Source: Calonectria ilicicola (Eukaryota; Ascomycota; Sordariomycetes; Hypocreales; Nectriaceae). From it: a stretch of DNA of 64,000 nt. Location of the stretch: assembly GCA_020809705.1 (NCBI GenBank), contig CP085826.1, positions 5,084,001-5,148,000 of the forward strand. The letters run 5' to 3'. The position numbers were made by a program, and so were the translations under genes. Positions 32,816 through 44,588 of this stretch are shown one piece after another (position 1 is the first letter of the stretch; each line of letters starts with the position of its first letter). The notes beneath the pieces are model-generated. The model saw only the letters and a program-made list of their open reading frames with translations. It had not been told where the DNA came from and searched no databases.

Positions 32816-34343
32816 TTATTCAATCATGTCAATGTCGTCCACAGCTGCTGCCGGAGCCTGGGCAGGAGGAGCTGCCTCTGTAGTAGTAGTAGTAGTTGCC
32901 GCAGTCTCAGCCTCAGCAGGAGCCGCGCTGCTCCCACCAAAGTAATCCTCCATTTCCGCATCAAGCTCCTCTTGCGTTTTCTTGCCTCGAGGGTTGGCAC
33001 GGCCTCCTCGACCGCCTTGTCCGCCTTCTTGATCCCTGCCGCCCTCCCTGCGGGCACCGGGACGGCGTCCTCCTCCTACACCACCACCACCACCACCACG
33101 CCTTCGGGGCATTGGGCTTCTCGATCGGCTTGCTTGACCGGGAACGTACCTGTCAATACCCTTACGAGCAGCATCTTCATCGTGGATCCTGCGACGAGGG
33201 GACTGCGACCGATCACGGTCCCCAGGCGCCGAGATTCGCTCTGCCAGGGGACGGCCGGGCATGACAGCTGTATCGAAGGGGTTTCGGGTGGGCAACAGAG
33301 TCAATCGGATCGGTTGACCTGTCTGTGATTTAGCAACCGGGTTTGCTGCAGAGTTTAATCTAAAGCTTACCGTTGGCGTTGGCGCCATCAAACTGTCGAA
33401 TAGCATCTTCGGCGTCCTCCTTGGTCTCATAGGTCACGTAAGCTGTGCCTTCAGACCTGCCAGCGCGATCATACCGCAGCTGAAGTCGGATGACTGGGCC
33501 AATTCGTCTAAACAGTTCCTAGACTAGGATGAGCCACTGCTTAAGGCATAGCGGTTGATGCGACCTACGTTCAAGTCTTCCTCGTTGAGGTCGTAATGGA
33601 TGTTGTCTACACGGATCTTCGTGCCTTTGGGTTCGCTGGAAAAAAAAACCTTGTTAAAACAGCTTCCTAACGAGTTTCAATATTACGTACTGTTCGGGCG
33701 ACTCGCGACGACGGCGAGGAGCAGGGCCTCGGCGGGAGTCTGAGAGAATGTGAGATTGGGTAACGGGAAACAAAAACAACAATATTTACTGTGCTCCTCG
33801 TATCGGTCATGAACCCATTCACTATGTCGCGTTAGAAAAGACTGGCGAGCAGGGATTATAAGACGGGTACCGACCTGTCAAGGTTTCGAGAATCGTCTCG
33901 GAAGGACTGTACGAGGAAGGGATGCTCTGGTCAGCAATGAATTCATGAGAATGAAGTCGTCTTAATCGCCAAAAAGTTCCGGCATCGATCGATAGAATGC
34001 GAGGATGACTGAGAAATCGAGGAGGCATCATCAGAGGACTAGCTGGAGGGAGGATAGATGAACCTAGACGGGCGGGTATGTCAGTATAAAGCTTCGCGAG
34101 AAGTAATCGTAGATAGTTGACAAACACTGACCTTTCTTACACCGTCACGCGGGTAATCCTGGCGGGGCTCGCGTCGGCGACCACCACCGCGTCGGTTGCG
34201 AGACGAATTGTTGGTACGCTGTCAAGCAGGTCAGTCGAGGCGGGCTGGACACACGGCTGCGCTGGCGCCGGCGCGAAAGGCACACTGAGACGTACGCTAT
34301 CGGCAATGATCTCGTCGAGACCACGATCCATTTTGTCAGCCAT
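32816..34343 (-). CDS. YRA1: mRNA export adaptor Yra1/Aly (REF) family
   Basis: This protein couples transcription and splicing to Mex67-dependent mRNA export. Eight exons (34343..34296, 34218..34132, 33906..33875, 33821..33790, 33739..33691, 33635..33569, 33518..33371, 33318..32816) give 321 residues and all phases agree. The N-terminus MADKMDRGLDEIIADS is the REF-N box. The Arg/Gly-rich N-terminal region is followed by an RRM at about 86-158 (RNP2 IRVDNI, RNP1 SEGTAYVTY). An RGG/Arg-Ser-rich region and the conserved KKTQEELDAEMEDYF box follow. Exons 3 and 4 are only 32 nt each, and intron 2 is 225 nt against 50-77 nt for the others. Confidence 0.93.
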
Positions 34344-35418
34344 TGCGGCGAGGGAGGTAGGAATAAATCTCTGGCTTTGAAGGCGATGAGACGCTGGGCG
34401 TAGCGAGTTTGTGCCGGGACGAGGCGACGTTAGATGCAGAAAAGATGGCCGAGTCTGATGAGAAGGCTCCGTCGCAGTGACCGACAACGGGACGCGGTTG
34501 GGTTGGCTCTGGCGGCGGTTGGCAGCTGGCGCCAAGGAATACGTACCTTGGGAGCTTGGCAGAAAACTTTCAGCCACAGTTCCAGAACAAGCCACACACA
34601 TTCAGGGGAGGAATCGGTGGGGAAGTGGGAAGTGGGGATGTTTCCCGGCATCCACCCGAACTCTTTGCAAGCTGTTACAGACACCACCCAGGTACACATG
34701 TATCTAATCCTTGCAACGAGAGATCTGAGATGGAAGACGGCAGTCCAGGCGCCCTAAATGGCACGGCAGGAGGAGGGGAAGCAAACATAAAACTTGCCAA
34801 AGCAGGTATTTCCAGTACGCATGAGCCAGGCTCCACACACCAAGTATTGCAGGGTCGGCGTGCCCGTGTACTCCGACACACTGGCTGTCTGACCCGGCCT
34901 CTGCCCCTTTCCCATGGTGCATATTGCTCTCTACCAGGTACGGTACGTCTAAGGAGCCATGATGCAAACCAAATAATTGCAGCTTGGCGGCCCGGTATTT
35001 ATCCGCGATATCATTTGCGCTAAACTTGTTTTGGTAGTCACATTCAACTCTAATAAGCTGTCCTCCACGAGGCAAGAGCGCCTCCATCCCTTGTTGGCAT
35101 GTCTGGGAGCCCGGCGCACTAGACATAATTCCTCCACTCGTATTTTTGGTATTGTCTCTCTTCTTCAGAGTCTGTCGCGGCCCAGCCTCTCCTTCTTCTC
35201 CCGCCTCTGATCCCCGCCAGCACCCGCCTTGAATTCGCATTCTCCTTGCGCTTGCGCGAACGACCCTCGCTCCTGACACACGTCCGACTCAAACTCGATT
35301 CGATTCGATCCAACTTCATGCCGCCGTCCGGCTCTCGATAATCGGTGCCATCGTTCATCGTCGATCGCCAATACCGAATTCTGTCTCTGTTGGGTGATAC
35401 CCAACTCCGGCAGCACCT
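34344..35418. promoter_or_regulatory. Divergent promoter, YRA1 and MNN9
   Basis: About 1.1 kb between divergent starts. The final ~250 bases are C/T-rich and look like the MNN9 leader. I see no gene. Confidence 0.5.
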
Positions 35419-36598
35419 ATGGCTCGACCCATGGGGTCGGTCCGTCTCAAGAAGACGAACCCTGTGACCCTCGCCCTCGGTGCTGTGCTATGCGTCTTCA
35501 TCATCATCTTCCTCGTTTCGCCCTCCACCCCCTCCGCCACCTCGCGCCGGCTTGATGCGGTAACCGCAGAGCATCACCTCTCTCCTCCCACCTCACCCTA
35601 CCGAAAACCCAGCTCGCGGTCCGGAATTCAGCTGAAGCCCCCACCCGTCGCTCGTTATAACCTGAACAATGTCACCATCACCACGTCGCCAATTGAAAAC
35701 CGCGAAATGGTCCTGATCCTGACACCAATGGCTCGTTTCTACCAGCAGTACTGGGACAACCTTCTCAAGATAAACTACCCGCACGAGCTCATTACCTTGG
35801 GCTTCATTCTTCCCAAGACCAAGGAAGGCAACCAGGCGACGACAGAACTCCAGGAACAGATCCAAAAGACGCAGAAGCACGGCCCCGAAAAAGACCGCTT
35901 CAAAAGCATCATCATTCTCCGACAAGACTTTGAGCCAGCCATTGTGTCTCAAGACGAAGGTGAGAGGCACAAGATGAAGAACCAAAAGGCAAGACGAGAG
36001 GTCATGGCCAAGGCGCGCAACTCGCTCTTGTTCACCACCTTGGGACCCGATACTTCCTGGGTTCTTTGGCTTGACGCCGACATCATCGAGTCGCCCCCTT
36101 CTCTTATTCAAGATCTCGCCGCTTTTGATAAGCCCCTGATCGTCCCCAACTGCTTCCAACGGTATTATGATGAGGAGCACAAGACCATGGCAGAACGCCC
36201 TTACGACTACAACAGCTGGCAGGACAGCGAGACAGCTTTGGCAATGGCCTCTAAGATGGGTCCCGACGAGATTCTACTCGAAGGCTATGCCGAGATGGCA
36301 ACCTACCGAACTTTGATGGCATACTTGGCGTCTGACGGGGGCGACCCTAAATTGGTCATACCCCTCGATGGAGTCGGTGGAACCGCTTTGCTAGTCAAGG
36401 CTGACGTACACCGTGACGGTGCCATGTTCCCACCCTTCTCATTCTATCACCTCATAGAGACCGAGGGTTTCGCCAAAATGGCGAAGCGGTTAGGATGGCA
36501 ACCGTACGGTCTACCTAATTACAAGGTAATTATTCTACCCTCAACCATGTTCATATAACATCCTAACCGTTCTCTAGGTCTACCACTATAATGAGTAG
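35419..36598 (+). CDS. MNN9: Mannan polymerase subunit Mnn9 (Golgi alpha-mannosyltransferase, Anp1/Van1/Mnn9 family)
   Basis: Mnn9 extends the alpha-1,6 mannan backbone of cell-wall glycoproteins in the cis-Golgi. Exons 35419..36525 and 36578..36598 give 375 residues. It is a type II membrane protein: short cytosolic N-terminus, TM at about 15-33, then a stem rich in Ser/Pro. The catalytic domain contains LILTPMARFYQQYW, the DXD motif as LDADI near 219-221, PNCFQRYYDEEHK, and VGGTALLVKADVHRDGAMFPP. The last exon encodes only VYHYNE after a 52-nt intron, which gives the conserved NYKVYHYNE end. Confidence 0.95.
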
Positions 36599-37650
36599 TC
36601 ACATAGTGCTCGGGGTTGTCGACCAACCCGCACGACAAACGTGTATCTCTCGCTACTCGTCATGCCGAAAAGATGAGCTACGCTGGATTTCATAAAAAAG
36701 CGACCACTTTTCTCTTCATCCTCGGCGACTATTTGAGTAATTTTATCCAACTCCATATTTGGGCGTGCCAGAGTTTTGGCGTTCTTGTAGTATATCTATT
36801 CATACAGCACACCCCACGAAAGAAAATAAAACGACAACGGTATACAGTGCACCAGGGGCGAGATGAGGGGGCAGGAATGATGAAAGGATGGAGACTAGAT
36901 TTTCTTTATATTTTCGTTTTCTGATCCTCAAAGAAACGGCCCTCAAGGAGCACAGATGGGCAATTCATCAGAGGGGGCGGGGCTCTCTAGGACTACATTG
37001 ATGACTCCTCGCCACAGTAAGATTTTGATCTTTTTTTTTGGTTTTTTTGGTCTGCTTTCCTTTGCCCTTTTTTATTGCAAGTTTCTGTAAAAGATATACT
37101 CATCCACTGTGATGAACGCGGTCATGGACAGGGGACGACGATTGGTATAGAAGGGACAAAGGACGTACGTATATGCATCACATGTGCGCCATCATGGCGT
37201 GGAGCGTTTTTCCAAAGCTACATTAAAAAGCAATGATGATCCACATTCATGACAACAATGTGCCATTTGCAGTTAACTAGAATATAATGTCATGTTAATC
37301 CAAAACAGATGGCGTGAATGCGTTGAATAGGGTGTGTGTTTATTGCTCTGGTATCTGATCATTTTTCAAATTATCCGACATCGCTCAACCTATGCAAACC
37401 CGTGATATCTCCAATCCATGTGTCGACAAAGTTGCCGTCGACAAAAGTCGCAATAATGACAAGTCCCACGATTCCCAAACTCCAGATTAAACGGTAACTA
37501 ATATCGAATCCGGCCAGATCAAGATTACCCAGCCATATCCAAGACTCAAGCACAACGAGATTGCATCTCTGCCGTCCTGGCGCATTCCAAAAACCACCTC
37601 CCAACGCCCCCAGTCCCCGGGCCCAAATATGGGATGAGCTGTTGCATCCT
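36599..37650. other. Convergent 3' intergenic region
   Basis: About 1 kb between the MNN9 and PEX4 stops. A T-rich tract lies at about 37030-37070. No gene is supported; a 100-codon frame on the minus strand that overlaps the PEX4 end is discussed under the findings. Confidence 0.45.
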
Positions 37651-38260
37651 TTAGGGGCCGTCATATCTTCCATCGGTATCGTGGACCCAGAATTCTACGA
37701 GCTTGCGGGTGCCAATGACATCGCCGCCTCGGAGGAGAGCAGCGACATCGACATTGAGGGGACTATCCGTTTCGGGGCAGCTCAGGAGCATGCGGACGGC
37801 GCGGACGCACTCGAGAACGGTGTAAGCCGGGGTCCACTTGTCCTTGAGGAGATCGAGGCAAATCTCGCCGGTCTGCAGGGCGATGTTGGGGTGGACGATG
37901 GGCGTGACAAAGGTCATCTTGGGGGGCTGGTTCGGATAGGTGGGAGGGATGCTGATCCTGAGGAGCCAGCGGCCATCTAGCAGTGCAAGTTAGCAAGACT
38001 TGAACCCCATGCATCGCAGAATCCAAACGCCAAAAAAAAACCGGGGATCAGCAGGGCAATCGCATACCATCGTAGCCGCATCCGACGCCCTTGCCGTTGA
38101 TGACGGCCTGCCACTCGAGCAAATCACTCTCGTCGACGGGGCCAAGGCGCTCAATGCCGGACTCCTCCTTTCGCTCTACGTTCCAGGTATCGAGTTCCTT
38201 GATGAGCCGCTTGACGGCACCTCTTGACGAGGATGCACTTGGTGCCGTGGACTTGGGCAT
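37651..38260 (-). CDS. PEX4: Peroxisomal ubiquitin-conjugating enzyme Pex4
   Basis: Pex4 mono-ubiquitinates the import receptor Pex5 so it can be recycled from the peroxisomal membrane. Exons 38260..38068 and 37976..37651 (91-nt intron) give 172 residues. It has the UBC fold: YDDGRWLLRISIPPTYPNQP, the HPN triad at 93-95, then TGEICLDLL with the catalytic Cys104, and TPAYTVLECVRAVRMLLSCPE. A long N-terminal helix (RGAVKRLIKELDTWN) precedes it. The extended loop between the first strands and the absence of a TM agree with Pex4, which relies on Pex22 for docking. A generic E2 is the alternative. Confidence 0.88.
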
Positions 38261-39061
38261 TGTTGTGTGAATGCGAGTGCGCGCGCGCTAGGGGGAGGTT
38301 GAGAGAGAGCCAGATGGCGAGGAGGAGGACGTGGCTCGGGTTTGCGATGCGAATGTCCGTCGCAGCAAATGGTTGGATGCGCTAGCGGGTGACACTGGCG
38401 CAAGAGGAGGGAAGCGAAAAGTGAATAGCGTCGACGACGTTGATGAGCTATTGATGCCGGCTGGCGCGATTGATGCGAGGGGGAGGATCCGGCTGGGGAA
38501 GTGGGAGAGGATCGGGAGCAAATGGTTGAAGCTGGGCTGAGCTTGTGACAATAGGATGGGCACGCCCCACGACTGTCCCGGGAAACAGAAGGGTCGTGGC
38601 TACAACCTACTCTGCAATACGTAGCTCCAACCCCAAGGCCGGAGCAATTAGTGACAGGCTACAGGGGTTTCCAGCGGGTAGAAGCCGAGGCCTCGGCTAC
38701 CCATGCAGTTCGACCACAATAGCGCAAGCAACGTGTACGTACCTTGCCAAACAAGGTTAAAAAGACGGGCCATCATTAGCATAGTACCAGCTCTAGCGAG
38801 CACATGCTTGAGCTGTAAGCAATAAGCACCTACATATGTACACCGCCTGTCATGATGCCCCATGGCAACCATCAAAATGGCATCCATCAAGTTTTGCTTT
38901 TGCCTTTACTTACGCTTTCATCTTCACTTTTACGCGGGGTCAAATTTGCTTCTGAGGAAATGATTACGGCTTCAATTAGTCTACAATACCATTGATCCAT
39001 AGTACCAATGCATATCAGCCTAAGTATTCATTTTCGTGCCCTATCAACGCCTCCCAATTCC
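38261..39061. other. Intergenic region between two minus-strand genes
   Basis: It contains the PEX4 promoter and the 3' UTR of the downstream orphan. No gene is seen. Confidence 0.45.
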
Positions 39062-39871
39062 TCACTTTTTCCGTCGGGTAGTAGTCGATGCCGTAGTAGT
39101 TCTGGTCGACTTTCGCTTGGAAGGAGATGTGGCCTTGGACGCCGTCTTCTTGGCTGCTTTGGCATCTGCACTCTCGACAATGGCAGCTGAAGGTCGACCT
39201 CTTGATGCATCTCTGCCCGATTTGTCGCTGGAGCATTCACCATCAGAGGTATGGTGTCGGCCACCTTCGCTGTCCTCGTCGCTCGATCCCGAGTCACCAT
39301 AGGTGTTCTGTGAGCTTCTGGTACTTCGTCGGCTTGAAGAATAGGCCAGGTCGGCCGGGTTTGAAGGCTGTCGTCGAGAGCTGCGAGATCCACTTGTTTG
39401 GAATTGGAAGGGATCCGCTGCCCCTTGTGGCAAGAAGTCATCGCCCATACCGCTGCTTGACGATGCATGTCGGGACCCAGACATTGAAAACCCGCTGTTC
39501 TTCCGTGAAACGGGTTCCAACTGGGTGAGTGGCACGGCGACCCGTTGATCCTTTCTCTTCTTCTTGCTCCCGCCTCTTTCCATGCGCTTGCGTCTTCGGT
39601 CCAAAGCAGCAAGCTCGAATTTGTTGAGGTTGACATCATCTCTGCCCCGGGCCCGGGCCCGCTCGATCCGAGCCATTGCTGATTGAACCAGAAACTCTTC
39701 CCTTTCCTTGGGTGGCACCTGAGCCAGTTGTCGTTCCATATCCTCTTCGCCATCCGAGGAGTCATCCCCCTCTTCCTCATCCGACCCTCCGAAAAAGTCT
39801 CCTCCAGGACCCAAATCAGAGCCAGCTACCACCATAGCTCCTGAACTATAACCAAAGCCTTGAGAGTCCAT
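39062..39871 (-). CDS. Hypothetical Ser/Arg/Lys-rich protein, start uncertain
   Basis: From the first in-frame ATG (MDSQGFGY) the product is 269 residues. It has an acidic Gly-rich start with DEEEGDDSSDGEED and a conserved-looking charged helix (PPKEREEFLVQSAMARIERAR, then DDVNLNKFELAALDRRRKRME). The rest is Ser-rich and basic and ends in a Lys/Thr/Arg tract that could be a nuclear signal. I do not recognise the family. The frame stays open for a further 53 codons upstream with protein-like composition, past the PRA1 stop at 40006, so a 5' exon or a longer N-terminus is likely. Confidence 0.65.
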   Translation of the reverse strand: MDSQGFGYSSGAMVVAGSDLGPGGDFFGGSDEEEGDDSSDGEEDMERQLAQVPPKEREEFLVQSAMARIERARARGRDDVNLNKFELAALDRRRKRMERGGSKKKRKDQRVAVPLTQLEPVSRKNSGFSMSGSRHASSSSGMGDDFLPQGAADPFQFQTSGSRSSRRQPSNPADLAYSSSRRSTRSSQNTYGDSGSSDEDSEGGRHHTSDGECSSDKSGRDASRGRPSAAIVESADAKAAKKTASKATSPSKRKSTRTTTASTTTRRKK

Positions 39872-40005
39872 CTCTCCCTCAGATCCCAGTTCTTCCACCC
39901 GGGCACCGCCCTGCCCGGGTTGCGCAGAATCCCCATTCCTTCGCTGACTGCGCCGCGATGGTCTTCCCCATTGGGGCGCGAATTCGGGAGCTTGCGGCCG
40001 ACCAC

Positions 40006-40536
40006 CTAGACCGCCTCCCCGGAAAAAGCCTCATCGATAGGCTTATCCATAAATGAAGCGTGACCAAGAATAGTCACGCCAGATGCACCAACCAGCCACA
40101 GCAAGGTCATGAAAGGTGAAGCAAGTAGACCCAGAGGGACAGCAACACAAACCATACCAGTGTAGAGTTGGGATGTAGTAGCACGGAACGTGCCAAGTTC
40201 GAGATCAGCTCCGTCCAGTCGGCCGATGACGAACATCATGCCCATGACGAACATAATATCGAAAAGCAGGAGCCAGTTGGTCAGCAGAGCATACACGCTC
40301 AGCATGACAAACACAACAGCATAGTTGCTGGAGAAGTGGCCCAAGTTGTAGTTGACTCGAGACTGCGCCTCCACGAAGTTGGCAGGCTTGGAGACGCGCT
40401 TGAAGTCAAGGAACTCGGATACGGGACGCAGGTTAGAGAAACGTCCGCTAAGGGGACCCGAGCGAAGGCCCTGGAATCTTTCGCCAAGGTTCAGGCGGGA
40501 CGTAAGAACGTCCAAGGGAATCTGGATGCGGGCCAT
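40006..40536 (-). CDS. YIP3: PRA1/Yip3 family Rab-interacting membrane protein
   Basis: PRA1 proteins act on prenylated Rab GTPases at ER and Golgi membranes. The single exon gives 176 residues, the usual length. The cytosolic N-terminus contains RPVSEFLDFKRVSKPANFVE and RVNYNLGHFSSNY, the family signature. Two hydrophobic hairpins follow (VFVMLSVYALLTNWLLLFDI with MFVMGMMFVIG; then YTGMVCVAVPLGLLASPFM with LLWLVGASGVTILGHASF). The tail is short (DEAFSGEAV). Confidence 0.93.
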   Translation of the reverse strand: MARIQIPLDVLTSRLNLGERFQGLRSGPLSGRFSNLRPVSEFLDFKRVSKPANFVEAQSRVNYNLGHFSSNYAVVFVMLSVYALLTNWLLLFDIMFVMGMMFVIGRLDGADLELGTFRATTSQLYTGMVCVAVPLGLLASPFMTLLWLVGASGVTILGHASFMDKPIDEAFSGEAV

Positions 40537-43500
40537 TGTGTAGAAGTCGGTGTGGTGTTTGTCGGATCAAGTAGTCGATGTTGAGTCGGCAAGCGAGGTT
40601 TTTAAGCCGTTGCAAGCTGGGTCGCTTTGTTGTTGGCGATGGTTAAATCGTAGGCAACAAAATTAATCGACTGGGGACGATGACGGGTGTGCGTGGCTTA
40701 TCCGGTGGATACGACTGTGTACGATGCAAGTCAGCCGCAGTTCTTGGGCGCGATGAGATACGCGAACATGTGCAAGAAAAAGGACAAGCTGGCCAAAGAG
40801 GTAACGCCTACTCAGGTTGCCCAAAAGACTAATAGAATAGGATTTGGGAAAGCAAGAACGGTGCAACCACTTTTAACCGTCCCAGCAGGCACTCTCTTTT
40901 TTTTTTATTCTCGTGGCGGAATGGTGGCAGAAAAGGTTCAAAGAAAGTAAAGATTCACTTACACGCAGGATACTTGCTAATGGCAAGAGTAAATGCAAAA
41001 GGAGATGTGCTGTTCAAAGACACAAAGGGGGAAATTTGGGCTTGGAGCTGGAGTTTTTTGGGGTCCAGAACCAATTACTGCAACGCGGCCTGTAGTGTCA
41101 GCATATTGGCTTGTTCAGGGGTGGGTGGCCACTTTTCGACACTGGGGGAGCACCGGGGGGGGGAAGAGGGGTCCACCAGAGACAAGACAATTCAGTACAT
41201 ACCCAAATGAAAAGGTCCAGCGGTCCAATTCCAGCAGACGCTTGCTAGATGGCCCCCTGAATCTCAAGGTCGATTGATTGATTGATGGATTGCTCGATAC
41301 GGCAAATATGGGTGCCTAGCCCCAGGTGGAATGAGGCTCAGTGCCCCCCTTGCACGAACAAGACTGCCCTTTACGAGCAGCGTTCGTCAAGGGGACTCGG
41401 ATGCCAGCACCTGAGGTCCAAGCTCTCAGGATACTGGCGGCCCGTGGTGAGGGCTATGACGTCGAGGTCGAGGCTTCTTTCAATCCCCCCTTCTCCAACG
41501 ACCCCCGGGAGAAGTAATGGGCAGGATGGTTGAAGAACAAGAGGAGAGGGGAACAAAGAAGTGGTCGAGGGCCGCCTTTTGAAGGATAGGTCTAAAAGCC
41601 TGGCCGCGCCCAACCGCGCTCACCGACATCCTGGAGGTACATATGGGATGGTACGGGGACCCGTGCTTGCCGTGCAGAGACGGAACATCTCCATAGGTGG
41701 TATGTATCATCTGTGCATCTGTACACCCGCACCTTGCCAGTCCCCAGCGTCTGCCCATTCATGTACAGCCAATTGTTTTTTTTTACCTGCTCAGGGAACC
41801 CCGCCTAGCGACGTCCATCATCCCATTGTTGCACCCCCGCCCCATGATTTCAGCCAACCCGCAGCCGTTCTCCTCTCACTGCCTAACCGCACCGTATGCA
41901 CGCGACACTTGGATCAAGCAAGTTAGAGCGAGACAAGTGGGATTTTACTCCGCTTGGGTGCCCTTTGATGTCTAATGCTCTTTTTTTTTTTCGGTGTGTT
42001 TTTTTTCTGTAAATTACTCAGTCACCACGACCTTGCTTTGTTTGTCCCTTTAGGCCGTTGCCCGGAATTCGGAATCCTCCGGTGCACTCACTACCTACGC
42101 CTCGCCCGCTCCAGGCAGACTTTGCAATCGGCGAGGCGGAGGTCAGGTGGGGGCCTCGGAGGCTGGTTCTGGGGGCCGTTCGCGACTGGCAAAAACAAGG
42201 CGTTCGCTAAACCACGCCCGGTGTCAGACATTTGTTATGCTTTGTTGTCTATCATATGTGAAGTTTATGCACTTGTTTGCTGTCTAACGCCCGCCACGAA
42301 GCCTCAGTTTTGCTCCAATTCCGTCCTTGTCCAGGCCTAATCCTCCACCCACCTCGGACCAAACGTCTCCGAGCTAGTCCGGCATCCGGAGAGTTAGCCG
42401 CATGAAACGATCGCTCTGCAGATCCTGCTCGGTTTGTCTGTGCAGTCTGTACCAACCTGCTTCTTGTCTTCCGCCGGGTCTAGGTTCTAGGAGGGTTTCT
42501 TTTTTTTTTCAATCCATGGGTATCCCTTGCTACCCGCCTTGTACGGGGGCCTCAGCTCAACTTCGTGGATCTAGTCTTGACGTGGCATACGCTGAGTGTC
42601 GGCTACCCTGTGGCGTGGTGGGACATTTTCAGCAATGCAGTCATTCACCCAAGAGGGGCAATGCACAATTCCTGGAGATTCATATGCTGGTAAGAGTGAT
42701 CTGTGACTAGCGTCAGTGTGGGAACATGCCTTTCTTCCCCTCCTTGAAACCTTGCCATCACTCGTTTGAGTTATTTCGAACTCTTTCTAAAACAATCCAC
42801 GTCAAGCAAGACGCCCCCACCTAGCAAGCCCATGCACTTTTAGGCAACCTGAGGGGGTCGACTCTCCAAGATATGACCGAGATGCATTGCAATCTACCTG
42901 CAACAGTCTTCACTCGCATGAGTGCCGTATCTTGAACATGGCTGTGGCGAACTCCCTCGCGGACCTCCGTGTCTCGCCCGAGAAAAAACTACAGGTCATA
43001 AACAGATATCAGCAAGTAAGCATGATAATAGGGAAACGAAACAAGCACTAGGCCGAAATCACACGCACACCAAAAATTTCCCTAAAATGCCATTGTCCAA
43101 TTAAAAATTAATGAAAACAGTACGCCCTTATCCTGTGGTGTGTTGTTTCTCAGCTTGCGTGTCAATCTTCTTTCAACAGCATGGTCTGGGTAGTCGGGGT
43201 AGTCGGGATGAGATATGTTCACTCACATCCCCCAAAAAGCAAGCAAATAGCAGCAGAGATATCACCAAAAGGCCTAATTTTAGAACGCCACTCGCTATTC
43301 CAGATCGCTGTGCTTTCCGTCTCACAGTGATGCCTCGGAAAGGATTCGGGCGGATATAGCCGCTATCCCGAAGGACGGAAGCATGATTTGCTGAGAGGTG
43401 CCCAACCTCCCACTGCACCGGAGTAGATGCAGGCCTTAATTTCCTAGGTGATAACCGATACCAGAGTCTAATCAGGTGTACGGACGTCCACGTAGGGGAA

Positions 43501-44588
43501 CATTGGTGGCGTGTGTTGAGCTGGCCAATGTCAATGATACCCGTGGTTGAGTTTATCGACCCAAGATCCACTCCACCTACGACTGCGTTTCGTTCACATT
43601 CCACGAATCCCGATGACCGCGGAAGGAATCCATCACACGCAATCAACAGATTACATGACATATAGACGGACGCCGGCAAGGAGACCCGGGATCGAATTGA
43701 GCAACGTTGGGACAAAATTCTCCAACCTGCTTCCAAACGGTCTATGGGGCGGGCAGACCCGCTCTGTACTGCTAAATGGCCATGTAAGACTGTGGCTTGT
43801 AACATGCAATCTCCCCCGTGACACCGAGACCAAAAATAGGTCGCTTCGTGTTTGTTTGTTTGCGGTTCTAGGTTGACAGCGCCGTGGTGATTATCTGGTG
43901 GGGTAGGAATACGTTGCGTTGGAGTTCTTTTGAATCAGTAAGGTGGGGCATTATCAACTTGCTCGCTTGAGGCCAAACAAAAAGACCAACACGCTATGCT
44001 GGAAATCGGGGCTAGTTCATGTATCAATCCGAGAGAGAGAGAGAATCTGCATATTAACTATCCCGACCGATCATCCCGTGTTCAATTTTTATGAATGGGC
44101 GGTCAGCGCAAAACTGTTCAGTCCTACCCTACTGACCCCTCATCACCCAGATATGATGTCACGGAATCCCACTTACTTGCATTATGGAAACGAGTCATGT
44201 ACCATTTCGGTATTCATGTGTCTAAAGGATTTGTACTGTATTTGTTGACATCTTTTAAAATTTGAATGTGACATTGGTAAATTTTTTTGTGCTGATGATG
44301 GTATCTTACATGCGCTATGTACATTGTCTCGGGCATTAGTCGCATATAGCTGTTAAACCACGCGAGGACTAGACGAATTGAGTTCCTCGACAATATATAC
44401 CCTACACAGGCCTTAACAAAACCGAATCCAACACCCATTGCATCAAACCACGCTCGCTATGCCTAGACTGGATCGCCCAGCACAAAAGAAATCAGAAAAG
44501 AAAAAGAGGGTATACGAATAAAAATCCAATCCTGGGCTGGGTATTTCCCTTTTTAGCCAAACTCGCCAAACTCATAATAAAATCCCAA
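40537..44588. other. 4 kb gene-poor region
   Basis: This lies between PRA1 and the ELMO gene, both on the minus strand. It contains T-runs (about 41980-42010 and 42495-42510), a GA microsatellite (about 44030-44042) and a T-run near 40900. One 210-codon minus frame (43173-43805) lacks domain-like sequence. I see no supported gene. It could hold a noncoding transcript or large promoters. Confidence 0.45.

Noticed and set aside
43173..43805. 210-codon minus-strand open frame
   Set aside because: Composition is irregular, with no domain-like blocks and no splice context. It lies in a GC-balanced gene-poor stretch where such length can arise by chance.
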